Shown here piece by piece: positions 1-8,386 of a DNA stretch of 64,000 bases (position 1 is its first letter; each line of letters begins with the position of its first letter). The translations under genes and the position numbers were made by a program. The notes beneath the pieces are model-generated. The model saw only the letters and a list, made by a program, of their open reading frames with translations. It searched no databases and had not been told where the DNA came from. Source of the stretch: Candidatus Defluviibacillus avedoerensis (lineage in GTDB: Bacteria > Pseudomonadota > Gammaproteobacteria > Burkholderiales > Burkholderiaceae_C); contig JADJBS010000020.1 of NCBI GenBank assembly GCA_016703665.1, positions 186,001 to 250,000 of the forward strand. The letters run 5' to 3'.

Positions 1-1
1 G

Positions 2-1705
2 TGCGCTGCATTGGTCGGTCTTGGACAGGTGGTTCAGGCTTTCAAGAAAGGGCCAGACTACATCGACCCCATGTGGCTCAGCCGGGCGAGTGGTCGCGCC
101 TGCTTTAACCTCGATTCCCACCTGAGCTCGGCTGCACAGGTACAGACCTGCTACTCCCGCCTGGCGGCGAAGGCCGACATCAGCATCGTCGAAGGCAATA
201 AGGGCCTGTATGACGGTTTGGCACTCGATGGCGCCAACAGCAACGCCGCATTGGCGACGCTGCTGGGCCTGCCCGTTGTCCTGGTCATCGATGCCCGGGG
301 CATGACGCGTGGCATTGCACCGCTGATCCTGGGTTACCAGGCGTTCGATCCTGGCGTGCGCATCGCCGGTGTCATTCTGAACCAGGTTGGCGGCAGTCGC
401 CATGAGAACAAACTTCGGGCTGTGATCGAGCATTACACCCCTGTCAAGGTCTTGGGCGCCATCGCGCAGGACCCACATCTTGCGATGGTCGAGCGACACC
501 TGGGGCTCGTGCCGCAGCATGAGGTGGACGATGCCCATCAACGCATTGAGCACATGGGGCGCGTCATTTCTGCGCAGGTGGATTTGCACCGGGTGATGGA
601 GATTGCCCGGACTGCCACGCCCTTCACGCCGTCAGCACCCCCGGCCAAACCACCGAGCGCGTCAATGCTTGGCATCGCCAGCGGGCTTCGCGTTGGCATC
701 GCCCAAGACAAGGCCTTTGGCTTTTACTACCCCGACGACCTTTGCGCGTTTGAACGCATGGGTGCTTCACTCCATCGCTTTGATTGCCTGAACGACAGCA
801 GGCTGCCGGATGTCGATGCACTCTTCATAGGAGGCGGTTTTCCCGAAATGTTCATGGCAGAACTGGAAGCCAACTCCGCGATGCGTAGCAGCATTCGTGC
901 GGCCATTGACAGTGGCATGCCCGTCTATGCGGAATGCGGCGGCCTGATGTACCTGGCCAGGCGGATTCGTTGGGGCGACCAATCGCATGACATGGTGGGG
1001 GCATTGCCAGTGGATGTGCGTATGCATTCAAGACCGGTTGGTCGCGGCTATGTTGAACTGACCCACACGCAAAACGCGCCGTGGACATCCCCAGCGGACG
1101 CGACCTCGTCAAGCCCCGTGGACGGACTCATCAGAGGTCATGAATTTCATCACTCCGCCATCGAGAACGCCCCAGCCGACCTGAAGTTTGCATATAGCGT
1201 CCAACGCGGACACGGCGTGGATGGCCAGCACGATGGCATTGTTCACCAGCAGGTACTGGCATCCTACGCACATCTGCGCACTCAGGCGGGCTCCACCTGG
1301 GTCAGCGACTTTGTCAAGTTTGCTCACAGCCGCAAGATCGCATCGACAGGGCTGTCCAAGCCTGGCGCGCGTCACGTCAAGGTGAATGGACATCCCGTGT
1401 GGACCGATGTGGAAGGCTATCTTCTCCGGATGGATGATTGGAGCGAAGGTTTTACACAAGCCCAAGCCCAGTCTGAAAACCTGCAGCTAACCGATGCGCA
1501 TTGGGCCGTGATCAGGTTCTTGCGTCAGTATTTTGAAGAACATCGTGTGCAGGCGCAGGTCCGCACGATGATTTCGCACTTTTCCCGGTGCTGGGGCGCA
1601 GAGCTGGGTAGCAATCATCACCTGCATACCATGTTTCCCATGGGAGGCCCTCAGAAACAAGGCAATCGCCTCGCAGGCCTGTGGAAGACCAAGGGCGAGC
1701 ACTGA
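2..1705 (+). CDS. dsrN: DsrN-type cobyrinate/siroheme amidase fused to a DsrC/TusE-like C-terminal domain (5' partial)
   Basis: The frame is open at the left edge, so the N-terminal P-loop is outside the window; the first visible part contains the KKGPDYIDP motif of CobB/CbiA-type a,c-diamide synthases. Numbering from the TTG at 11, the CbiA-like ATPase part covers about 1-200 and a glutamine amidotransferase part about 226-425, with GGGFPEM (274-280), the nucleophile Cys309 in YAECGGLMYL and HEFHHS (377-382). In sulfur oxidisers DsrN is thought to amidate siroheme for sulfite reductase. Residues about 458-561 match the DsrC/TusE fold (LTDAHWAVIRFLRQYF, then a LFP-like MFPMG), but both C-terminal redox cysteines of DsrC are absent (KQGNR, and a KGEH end). 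DsrN normally ends after the amidotransferase domain. Next genes are dsrR and cobA on the same strand. Confidence 0.82.
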   Translation, partial: CAALVGLGQVVQAFKKGPDYIDPMWLSRASGRACFNLDSHLSSAAQVQTCYSRLAAKADISIVEGNKGLYDGLALDGANSNAALATLLGLPVVLVIDARGMTRGIAPLILGYQAFDPGVRIAGVILNQVGGSRHENKLRAVIEHYTPVKVLGAIAQDPHLAMVERHLGLVPQHEVDDAHQRIEHMGRVISAQVDLHRVMEIARTATPFTPSAPPAKPPSASMLGIASGLRVGIAQDKAFGFYYPDDLCAFERMGASLHRFDCLNDSRLPDVDALFIGGGFPEMFMAELEANSAMRSSIRAAIDSGMPVYAECGGLMYLARRIRWGDQSHDMVGALPVDVRMHSRPVGRGYVELTHTQNAPWTSPADATSSSPVDGLIRGHEFHHSAIENAPADLKFAYSVQRGHGVDGQHDGIVHQQVLASYAHLRTQAGSTWVSDFVKFAHSRKIASTGLSKPGARHVKVNGHPVWTDVEGYLLRMDDWSEGFTQAQAQSENLQLTDAHWAVIRFLRQYFEEHRVQAQVRTMISHFSRCWGAELGSNHHLHTMFPMGGPQKQGNRLAGLWKTKGEH

Positions 1706-1732
1706 ACCACATCCGTATACCAGGAGAATGCC

Positions 1733-2104
1733 ATGTTTTCAATTTCAGCAACTGCTGCGCAACAGATTCAGGATACAGCCCGCTCCAGTGGAGCCCACCA
1801 CATGGCCCTGCGGGTAGCGGCCCGTGTGGAAGCAGATGGATCCATCGAATACGGCATGGGTTTCGATGAATCAGCCGACGAAGACCTCCGGCTCGACCTG
1901 CATGGCGTCGCGGTTGTGATTGGGGAGGCTCACCAGGCCCTACTGGAGCAGACCACGCTGGACTATGTCGAATTGGAACCCGGTCAGTTCCATTTCATAT
2001 TCATGGATTCGCAGCAGGCTGGCGTCGCGCAAGGTGATCGAAAAAGTGGTTGCGCTTCTGGCGGTTGCGCAACGAGCGCATGTGGTTCTGGAGGTTGCCA
2101 TTGA
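1733..2104 (+). CDS. dsrR: DsrR, IscA/A-type carrier-like protein
   Basis: A 123-residue HesB/IscA-fold protein lying directly between dsrN and the siroheme methyltransferase, the place of dsrR in reverse dsr operons. The start has an AGGAG at 1721-1725. The core aligns with A-type carriers (FSISATAAQQIQ at the start, VVIGEAHQALLE in the middle), but the first Fe-S cysteine of IscA is missing. The end is a glycine/serine tail with four cysteines (GCASGGCATSACGSGGCH) in place of the usual CGCG motif. DsrR in purple sulfur bacteria is described as an IscA-like protein without Fe-S function that affects dsr expression. Whether this cysteine tail binds metal is unknown. The stop codon overlaps the start of the next gene. 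Confidence 0.8.
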   Translation: MFSISATAAQQIQDTARSSGAHHMALRVAARVEADGSIEYGMGFDESADEDLRLDLHGVAVVIGEAHQALLEQTTLDYVELEPGQFHFIFMDSQQAGVAQGDRKSGCASGGCATSACGSGGCH

Positions 2105-2888
2105 GGGGCGAACAGCAAGCAACGCCGACGCCTTTGGCGGCGGGATGCGTCTATCTGGTGGGTGCGGGGCCAGGGATCCCGACCTGTTGACCTTACGTGC
2201 CTTGCGGCTGCTGCAAACAGCAGAGGTCCTCGTTTATGACCATCTCGTTTCCCCGCAAGTGCTTGAATCGGTCTCGCCACAAGCAGTGCGCATTTTCGCG
2301 GGTAAGCGCCGCAATGAGCACACCCTGCGCCAGGAGCAAATCAACAGCTTACTGATTGAGCTGGCCCAGCAAGGCAAGCAGGTTGTTCGGCTCAAAGGGG
2401 GGGATCCCTTTATTTTCGGACGTGGCGGGGAGGAGTTGCAGGCCCTGGCTGCGCATGGCATTGCTTTTGAAGTGGTGCCAGGCATCACGGCTGCATCTGC
2501 CGTGTCGTGTTACGCAGGCATCCCGCTGACTCACCGCGACCATGCTCAACGATGCGTGTTTGTCACGGGCCATCTCAAAGATGGCAGTGCCGACCTGGAT
2601 TGGCCTCTTCTCGTTCGCTCAGGCCAAACCGTGGTGATCTACATGGGATTGAGTGGCTTGCCATCGATTTCCCGGGAAATGATTGCAAACGGAGCAAGTC
2701 CTGATTGCCCGGTGGCGGTCGTTCAAGATGGAAGTTTAAGCACCCAGAAAACCGTGCTCGGAACGCTCAGCAACATTGCTCACAAAGTTGAACAGGCCAA
2801 GCTTCATTCACCTTGCCTGACCATCATTGGCGACGTCGTGTCACTTCAACACGAACTCACTTGGTTCGAGCACAAAGCCTGTGCTTGA
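2101..2888 (+). pseudogene. cobA: Uroporphyrinogen-III C-methyltransferase (siroheme pathway), one-base frameshift
   Basis: SUMT makes precorrin-2 from uroporphyrinogen III for siroheme, the cofactor of sulfite reductase DsrAB, which fits its place after dsrN-dsrR. A TTG at 2101 (TTGA overlap with dsrR, GGAGG at 2090-2094) starts a frame encoding the family N-terminus CVYLVGAGPG. It then runs into a stop after GIPTC. The rest of the protein continues in another frame from DPDLLTLRALRLLQ to HKACA and contains LKGGDPFIFGRGGEE, VPGITAASA and GIPLTHRD. One missing G in the GGG at 2173-2175 explains this, and adding it gives exactly 263 codons. Later start codons would lose the SAM-binding glycine loop. 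Either a real frameshift or a homopolymer error. Confidence 0.82.
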
Positions 2889-2907
2889 CAAAGCGGTTCA
2901 GGTCAGC

Positions 2908-3603
2908 TCAAAACCTGGCAGTCTTAGCGTCTGCTGCTGCCTTTTTTCCCTCATGCGACATCTGGTTTTCAAAGGCAAAGACTGCGGCCTCCACGCGCGA
3001 TCTCAGCCCCAGCTTGTCCATGATATGCCGTACATGAAGTTTGACGGTGTTGTGACTGATGTCCAGCGCCTGAGCGATAACCTTGTTACTCTGGCCGCGC
3101 GCCACATGCTCGAGGACCTGGCGCTCACGCTCAGTCAATGAAGCCACAAGCGCGCCTTTCACAGGGCCATTGCTGCCCGCCTGAAGGACTTGTGCGAGCT
3201 TCAAGGTCATGGCCGATGCGACCACCAGTTCACCCCGGGCTACCCGGTTGATGGCGTCAATCACCTCCTCGGGTTCCATGTCTTTTAGCAGATACCCACG
3301 CACACCTGCTCGCAAAGCGCTAGCCATGTCTTCTTCACTGTCGCTCATGGTCAGCATCACCACGGGCGTTTCAATGCCCGCAGCCCGAACCTGACGCAAC
3401 ACGCTCAGGCCATCCGTGTCTCCAAGACGCATGTCCAGCACCAGAAGGTCAGGCTGCGTCTCACGAAGCTTGATCAGTGCCTTTACAGGTTCGCCCTCTG
3501 CAGCCACCACGGACATGTTGCCTCGGTGTTCAAGCAGTTCTGTCAGCCCACTGCGGCAAAGCGCATGGTCGTCCACCAACATTACGCGGGTTTTTCCGGT
3601 CAT
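2908..3603 (-). CDS. NarL/FixJ-family response regulator
   Basis: A 231-residue two-component transcription factor. The receiver domain occupies about 5-122 with acidic pair Asp11/Asp12, phospho-acceptor Asp57 (LLVLDMRLGD), Thr85 and Lys107. A LuxR-type helix-turn-helix follows at about 154-212 (SLTERERQVLEHVARG, then NTVKLHVRHIMDKLGL). Its start overlaps the stop of the upstream histidine kinase by four bases (ATGA at 3600-3603), so the two are translationally coupled partners. It converges with cobA, with only 19 bases between the two genes. Target genes are not evident; the sulfur genes on both sides are the obvious candidates, but that is inference. Confidence 0.9.
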   Translation of the reverse strand: MTGKTRVMLVDDHALCRSGLTELLEHRGNMSVVAAEGEPVKALIKLRETQPDLLVLDMRLGDTDGLSVLRQVRAAGIETPVVMLTMSDSEEDMASALRAGVRGYLLKDMEPEEVIDAINRVARGELVVASAMTLKLAQVLQAGSNGPVKGALVASLTERERQVLEHVARGQSNKVIAQALDISHNTVKLHVRHIMDKLGLRSRVEAAVFAFENQMSHEGKKAAADAKTARF

Positions 3604-4859
3604 TGCACAACCTCTGGCGTCATCGCACTGATTGGGACAACAAGTCGCACCTGGGTGCCCCCCTCGTCGAGGGGCTTAAAGGTCAACTCCCCCCCCAGTC
3701 GTCGAGCACGATTTGCCATAATGCCCAGGCCTAGATGGCGGGAAGATCCATCAATTGCTTCGCTTTGCATCATGCCCTGACCGTTATCGTCGATCTGAAA
3801 AAGCCATTCAACCGGGGTCTTTTCAATGGTCAATCTTGCATTCGTTGCGCGGGAATGCTTGGCGATATTGGTCAACGCTTCCTGAACGATGTAGAAGACC
3901 TGGATCTCCTGGGCTTCACTCAAATTCAGAGGCTGGCTGGTTTTTCGGACTTCAAGCGGAATGCCTGTACGGTCAAAGTAAGCAATCGCGATGCTGTCAA
4001 GCGCGTGCAGCAGGCCGAGCGGATCCATTCTTGTCTTGAAACAGGTCATGACCTGACGAAGGCTGTCATGCGCATCAGACACCGCTTTTTTGACGTCAGC
4101 AAAAACGCGCAAGGCACGGTCCTCATCGTGCAGCGAAATGGCATCATTCAGCAAAGGCATCCTCATCTTGGCGTAAGCCAGGGTTTGGGCGATGGCATCG
4201 TGAAGCTCATTGACCAGCTCCTGCCGCTCATTCATGACAGTGACCCTCAAGCGCTCTCTTTCCTGCCTTGCGTTGTGTAAGGCAAGCCCCAACATCCGGC
4301 CAATCAGACGCAACATGGATTCAACCTGAGGGCTGATCTGCGGTGTTGCGCTGAAAAACAGGTTGTAAATACCCAGCACGTCTGACCCATTCGCCAAGGA
4401 AATGGCCAGAATATGCTGGCACTCAGCACCAAAGTACCCGGCATCCCCACGATGGTCACAAGTGGCCAAGTCGTCAACCCAGCCCAGGCCATCCGTGCAT
4501 GACGCTATGCCGCACATGCCGCAATTGCGGTTAACCAGGCTCTCTTGCGCCACAACCTCCATTGGCAAACCCTGATGCGCAAGAAGACGCATTTGCAGTC
4601 CGTCGTCCGTCAACACGCGAACTGCGCCCGCCTGCGCGCCCGCCATGACCATGATCGAAACCAGAAACTGCTCAAGCAAGGCCTCCAGGTCATTGTCGCC
4701 TGCAAACACCGACGTCAGGCTTGGCATTGCGGCGCTGGCAAGCCGCCCTGGTTGGGAGGGAGCCTGACGTAACGGAATCGGGGATTTCATCTTGAAGGTC
4801 TGGCTGGTATCGCTTAATGCTAATACTAATACATAACCCACAATTGATATACATGACAA
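3600..4859 (-). CDS. NarX/NreB-like sensor histidine kinase with cysteine-rich GAF domain
   Basis: The longest frame is 419 residues; a start at 4790 (MKSPIPLRQ) is equally possible because the extra 23 residues are unusual and the DNA there is AT-rich like a promoter. A GAF domain covers about 55-195 and holds five cysteines at 113, 116, 121, 134 and 147, beginning NRNCGMCGIASC. The HisKA_3 dimerisation helix carries the phospho-acceptor His220 (ELHDAIAQ), and the HATPase domain at about 318-412 has DDNGQGM and HLGLGIMANRA. No convincing membrane segment is present if the later start is used, so it is probably a cytosolic sensor. Its partner regulator is encoded immediately downstream. Cysteine spacing suggests redox or Fe-S sensing, which is inference. 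Confidence 0.88.
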   Translation of the reverse strand: MSCISIVGYVLVLALSDTSQTFKMKSPIPLRQAPSQPGRLASAAMPSLTSVFAGDNDLEALLEQFLVSIMVMAGAQAGAVRVLTDDGLQMRLLAHQGLPMEVVAQESLVNRNCGMCGIASCTDGLGWVDDLATCDHRGDAGYFGAECQHILAISLANGSDVLGIYNLFFSATPQISPQVESMLRLIGRMLGLALHNARQERERLRVTVMNERQELVNELHDAIAQTLAYAKMRMPLLNDAISLHDEDRALRVFADVKKAVSDAHDSLRQVMTCFKTRMDPLGLLHALDSIAIAYFDRTGIPLEVRKTSQPLNLSEAQEIQVFYIVQEALTNIAKHSRATNARLTIEKTPVEWLFQIDDNGQGMMQSEAIDGSSRHLGLGIMANRARRLGGELTFKPLDEGGTQVRLVVPISAMTPEVVQ

Positions 4860-5034
4860 ACCCGCAAGCAGGTGCGTTCCGACTACCCATTTGGGCTACG
4901 CCGAATCACCCGTGGCGGCTATAGACGGGATTGCGTGGTAATGCCTCTAATAGCAAGACCGTGCGCAGGCTTCGATGCTGGTTTTTATCCTGACCACCGA
5001 GCTTGCCATATCCACTTCACAGGCCGTGTGATCC

Positions 5035-5664
5035 ATGAGCGATTCGTTGACCTACTTGATTCAGGCTCGGCCAGAGGCACTCAGCCACTATTTTGCGTTT
5101 CTGAAAGACGCCGGGAAATACCTGGACCCGAAAACACGGAACCTGATTTCCGTGATCACCAAGGTCCATGCCCAGACTGATCGCGGTTTTCGTCAGTACT
5201 TGCGGCGCGCACTACGCGAAGGCTGCACCGCAAAGGAGATTCTGGACGCGTTGCTCATGGCCTTCCCTGCGTTGGGGCTGGCCAGAATTGTCTGGGCAAC
5301 CGACATCATCCTGGACATGAAAATACCAGAGTTTCAGATTGAGGCCCTCAAGGGCGAGCCGCGCTGGCACGATGTGATGGCAAGCAGCGAAGTCAGAGAT
5401 GCGGAGGTCACACGTGCAGAGTGCGACGGACGCGGTCTTTTCGTTTATCGGAACAAAAGAAACTACAAGGTTTACGACAGCCGGTGCCCACACCAGTCAT
5501 CTGATATCCCACTGAGTGCCCACCATGCAAACGGGACGCTCACCTGCCCCAAGCATGGGTGGTCCTTCGACATCCAGAGCGGCGACTGCATCAAAAAGGG
5601 CAAAACCCCGCTGACCCGACTGACATCCAAAGTGCTTAATGGCCGCTTGCTGGTCCATTGGTGA
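5035..5664 (+). CDS. AhpD/carboxymuconolactone decarboxylase-like domain fused to a Rieske [2Fe-2S] domain
   Basis: A 209-residue two-domain protein. Residues about 12-110 look like the AhpD/CMD helical fold (LDPKTRNLISVITKV, CTAKEILDALLMAFPALGL). It has a single cysteine (Cys64), so the CxxC peroxidase centre of true AhpD is absent. Residues about 112-208 form a Rieske ferredoxin-like domain with ligands Cys151-Pro-His153 and Cys171-Pro-Lys-His174. No signal peptide is seen, so it is presumably cytosolic. It is divergent from the two-component system and 66 bases upstream of the FadL-like gene, with the sulfide:quinone oxidoreductase next. A role as an electron carrier in sulfur oxidation is inference from position. 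CMD-Rieske pairing in one chain is unusual to me. Confidence 0.8.
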   Translation: MSDSLTYLIQARPEALSHYFAFLKDAGKYLDPKTRNLISVITKVHAQTDRGFRQYLRRALREGCTAKEILDALLMAFPALGLARIVWATDIILDMKIPEFQIEALKGEPRWHDVMASSEVRDAEVTRAECDGRGLFVYRNKRNYKVYDSRCPHQSSDIPLSAHHANGTLTCPKHGWSFDIQSGDCIKKGKTPLTRLTSKVLNGRLLVHW

Positions 5665-5730
5665 CAGGCCAGACATCTTGGCGCACGCAATTTCTTTCCT
5701 GCTTTTAACAAACACATCTGGAGACAAACC

Positions 5731-7011
5731 ATGACAAAGCTTCGCAACACGTTCCGACTGATTCCGGTTCTGGCCCTGCTCGCGGCGGGCTCGGCCAACG
5801 CCACCAACGGCTACTTCCCCCACGGGTATGGCATGAAGGCCAAGGGCATGGGGGGAGCTTCTGTTGCTTCGACTGATAACGCATTTGGCGGGGCCAATAA
5901 CCCAGCAGCCTCTGCCTGGGCCGGCAACCGTTTTGACGCCGGCATTGACATCTTCATGCCGGTGCGCAGCGTCGAACGCAGCGGCAGCGCAGCCGGGTTG
6001 AATGGGGCAGTGGAAAGCGATGGCAAGAGTTTTCTGGTTCCCGAACTGGGCTACAACCGCGTCATCAACAACAAGATGGGCATAGGCGTCACCGTCTACG
6101 GCAATGGGGGAATGAACACAGATTTTGCGGGCGGACAGATTCCCGCCGGAAGTTGTGGCCCGGCCGCCGCCAATCTGCTTTGCGGTTCAGGGAAGGTGGG
6201 CATCGACATGATGCAGTTGATTGTGGCGCCCACCCTGGGTTACAAGCTAAGTGATGCGCACTCAGTGGGTGTCTCCCCGCTGATCATCCACCAAAGGTTC
6301 AAGGCCGACGGGCTTCAAATGTTCTCGTCCATGTCCGCCTCACCTGCCAATGTCAGCTCAAACGGCTACGACACTAGCAATGGCGTGGGGGTTCGGCTGG
6401 GATATCTGGGCAAGCTTGGCAGCGACCTGACAGTGGGCGCATCGTTTTCACCTCGAACCAAGATGTCCAAATTCTCGAAATACGCCGGACTGTTTGCCGA
6501 CAGCGGCAGCTTTGACATACCCGCCAATTACACCCTGGGGGTGAACTGGCAGGCAAGCAGTGCGTTGAGCGTGGCAGTGGACTATGAGCGTATCCAGTAT
6601 TCCGGTGTGAAGTCGGTCGGCAGCCCCAGCACCAATGCAGCGCCGCTGGGCAGCGCAGGAGGCCCTGGCTTTGGCTGGGCTGATGTGAACGTCTGGAAGA
6701 TCGGCGCACAGTGGCAGATGAATCCGAAATGGGTTCTACGCGCAGGATTCAATGTCGGCAGCAATCCCGTGCAAAGCCGGGACGTCACGTTCAACATGGT
6801 TGCACCAGGCGTCATCACCAAGCAGTACACCATTGGCGGCACCTATGCCATGTCCCCCTCGACAGAACTCAGCTTCGCCTACATGCTGGCGCCCAGCAAT
6901 TCGGTCTCTGGTTCATCCCTGTTCAACGGCTTCATGGGAGGCATGGCAGGTAACGAGACGGTGCGCATGAAGCAATCCTCTCTCGGGGTCGCCATGTCCT
7001 TCAAATTCTGA
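5731..7011 (+). CDS. OmpP1/FadL/TodX-family outer-membrane channel
   Basis: A 426-residue beta-barrel protein for hydrophobic compounds. A signal peptide covers about 1-24 (hydrophobic LIPVLALLAAG, cleavage near SANA-TNGYF). The mature N-terminus TNGYFPHGYGMKAKGMGGAS is the family's plug region, followed by the A-N-N-P-A-A motif. The C-terminus ends in an aromatic residue (AMSFKF), as needed for barrel insertion. Length is typical for FadL. It lies 22 bases upstream of the sulfide:quinone oxidoreductase, so the two are likely co-transcribed. Known members carry fatty acids or aromatics; transport of hydrophobic sulfur species here is inference. Confidence 0.9.
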   Translation: MTKLRNTFRLIPVLALLAAGSANATNGYFPHGYGMKAKGMGGASVASTDNAFGGANNPAASAWAGNRFDAGIDIFMPVRSVERSGSAAGLNGAVESDGKSFLVPELGYNRVINNKMGIGVTVYGNGGMNTDFAGGQIPAGSCGPAAANLLCGSGKVGIDMMQLIVAPTLGYKLSDAHSVGVSPLIIHQRFKADGLQMFSSMSASPANVSSNGYDTSNGVGVRLGYLGKLGSDLTVGASFSPRTKMSKFSKYAGLFADSGSFDIPANYTLGVNWQASSALSVAVDYERIQYSGVKSVGSPSTNAAPLGSAGGPGFGWADVNVWKIGAQWQMNPKWVLRAGFNVGSNPVQSRDVTFNMVAPGVITKQYTIGGTYAMSPSTELSFAYMLAPSNSVSGSSLFNGFMGGMAGNETVRMKQSSLGVAMSFKF

Positions 7012-7033
7012 TCTCACGCTTGAAAGTACCACC

Positions 7034-8308
7034 ATGGCACACATCGTCATCATGGGAGCAGGCATTGGCGGCATGCCTGCAGCCTACGAAATGCGGGAGC
7101 AGCTCGGCCCAGAGCATCAGATCACCGTGGTCAGCGCGGTGGACTACTTTCAGTTCACGCCCTCCAACCCCTGGGTAGCCGTGGGCTGGCGTGACCGTGA
7201 CGCCATCACCCTGAAGATCGCACCGCTGCTTGAGAAGAAAAACATCAATTTCATCGCCAAGCCAGTCACCCAAATCGATGCCGATGCCAATGCCATCGTG
7301 CTGGAGGGAGGGGATCGCCAGGCGTATGACTACCTGGTCATCACCACTGGGCCAAAGCTGTTTTTTGACGAAGTACCCGGTGCCGGCCCGCACGGTGGGC
7401 ACACGCATTCGGTTTGCACGGTCGACCACGCGGAGCAGTTTTTCAAGGAGTATGAAACCTTCTTGCAAAACCCCGGCCCTGTGGTCATCGGCGCTATGCC
7501 GTTCGCCAGTTGCTTTGGGCCTGCTTATGAGTTTGCCTTCATCCTGGACACCGATCTACGTAAACGCAAATTGCGCCACAAGGTGCCCATCACTTTTGTG
7601 ACCAGCGAGCCGTACATTGGCCACCTGGGCCTGGGTGGCGTTGGCGACTCCAAATCGATGCTGGAGTCTGAATTGCGCAGCCACGACATGAAGTGGATCA
7701 CCAATGCCAAGACAACCAAAGTCGAGGCTGGAAAACTGTTTGTCACGCAGTTGGACGATCACGGTGCGGTCATCAAGGATGTCGAGGTGCCGTTCAAGCT
7801 GTCCATGATGCTGCCCGCCTTCAAGGGCGTGGATGCGGTGGCAGCAGTGCCAAATCTGTGCAACCCAAGGGGTTTTGTCATCATTGATGAATACCAGCGC
7901 AGCAAAGCCTACAAGAACATATTCTCTGCAGGTGTCTGCGTCGCCATCCCTCCCGTCGAAGCAACACCCGTTCCCACGGGTGCGCCCAAGACGGGTTACA
8001 TGATCGAAACCATGGTCACGGCCATTGTGCATAACATCGCCGACGAACTGGCCAATCGGCCGGTCTCAACCAAGGCAACCTGGAACGCGATTTGCCTGGC
8101 CGACCTGGGCGATACCGGCGCAGCCTTTGTCGCCCTGCCCCAAATTCCACCGCGCAACGTCAACTGGTTCAAGAAGGGCAAATGGGTGCATTTCGCCAAA
8201 ATCGCATTTGAAAAATACTTCCTCAACAAAATGAGAAAAGGCAATTCAGAGCCGGTCTTTGAAAAGTATGTGCTGGGGAAGCTGGGGATCGAGCGCACTG
8301 TGAAATAG
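7034..8308 (+). CDS. sqr: Sulfide:quinone oxidoreductase, type I-like
   Basis: A 424-residue FAD flavoprotein that oxidises sulfide to (poly)sulfur and reduces quinone at the membrane. The N-terminal FAD loop is VIMGAGIGG (5-13). The three catalytic cysteines of the Rhodobacter capsulatus enzyme (127, 159, 353) are matched at 128 (SVCTVDHAE), 160 (FASCFGPAYEF) and 354 (AICLADLGD). The second FAD motif GVCVAIPPV and the PVPTGAPKTGYM segment are also present. The C-terminus (KIAFEKYFLNKM) is an amphipathic helix of the kind used for membrane attachment. It follows the FadL-like gene closely, fitting a sulfide-using lifestyle with the dsr genes. The next gene converges. Confidence 0.93.
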   Translation: MAHIVIMGAGIGGMPAAYEMREQLGPEHQITVVSAVDYFQFTPSNPWVAVGWRDRDAITLKIAPLLEKKNINFIAKPVTQIDADANAIVLEGGDRQAYDYLVITTGPKLFFDEVPGAGPHGGHTHSVCTVDHAEQFFKEYETFLQNPGPVVIGAMPFASCFGPAYEFAFILDTDLRKRKLRHKVPITFVTSEPYIGHLGLGGVGDSKSMLESELRSHDMKWITNAKTTKVEAGKLFVTQLDDHGAVIKDVEVPFKLSMMLPAFKGVDAVAAVPNLCNPRGFVIIDEYQRSKAYKNIFSAGVCVAIPPVEATPVPTGAPKTGYMIETMVTAIVHNIADELANRPVSTKATWNAICLADLGDTGAAFVALPQIPPRNVNWFKKGKWVHFAKIAFEKYFLNKMRKGNSEPVFEKYVLGKLGIERTVK

Positions 8309-8386
8309 GGCATTTGCTTCAATATTCGGTCATGTCCCTATGGGTGGCGTCAGTACTCCGCCTGGAACACGTCGCGAACAAGTTGC

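Noticed and set aside
8306..8341. Hairpin ATAGGG / CCCTAT after sqr as a terminator
   Set aside because: The stem is imperfect, the loop is long and there is no T-run, so I do not call a terminator.
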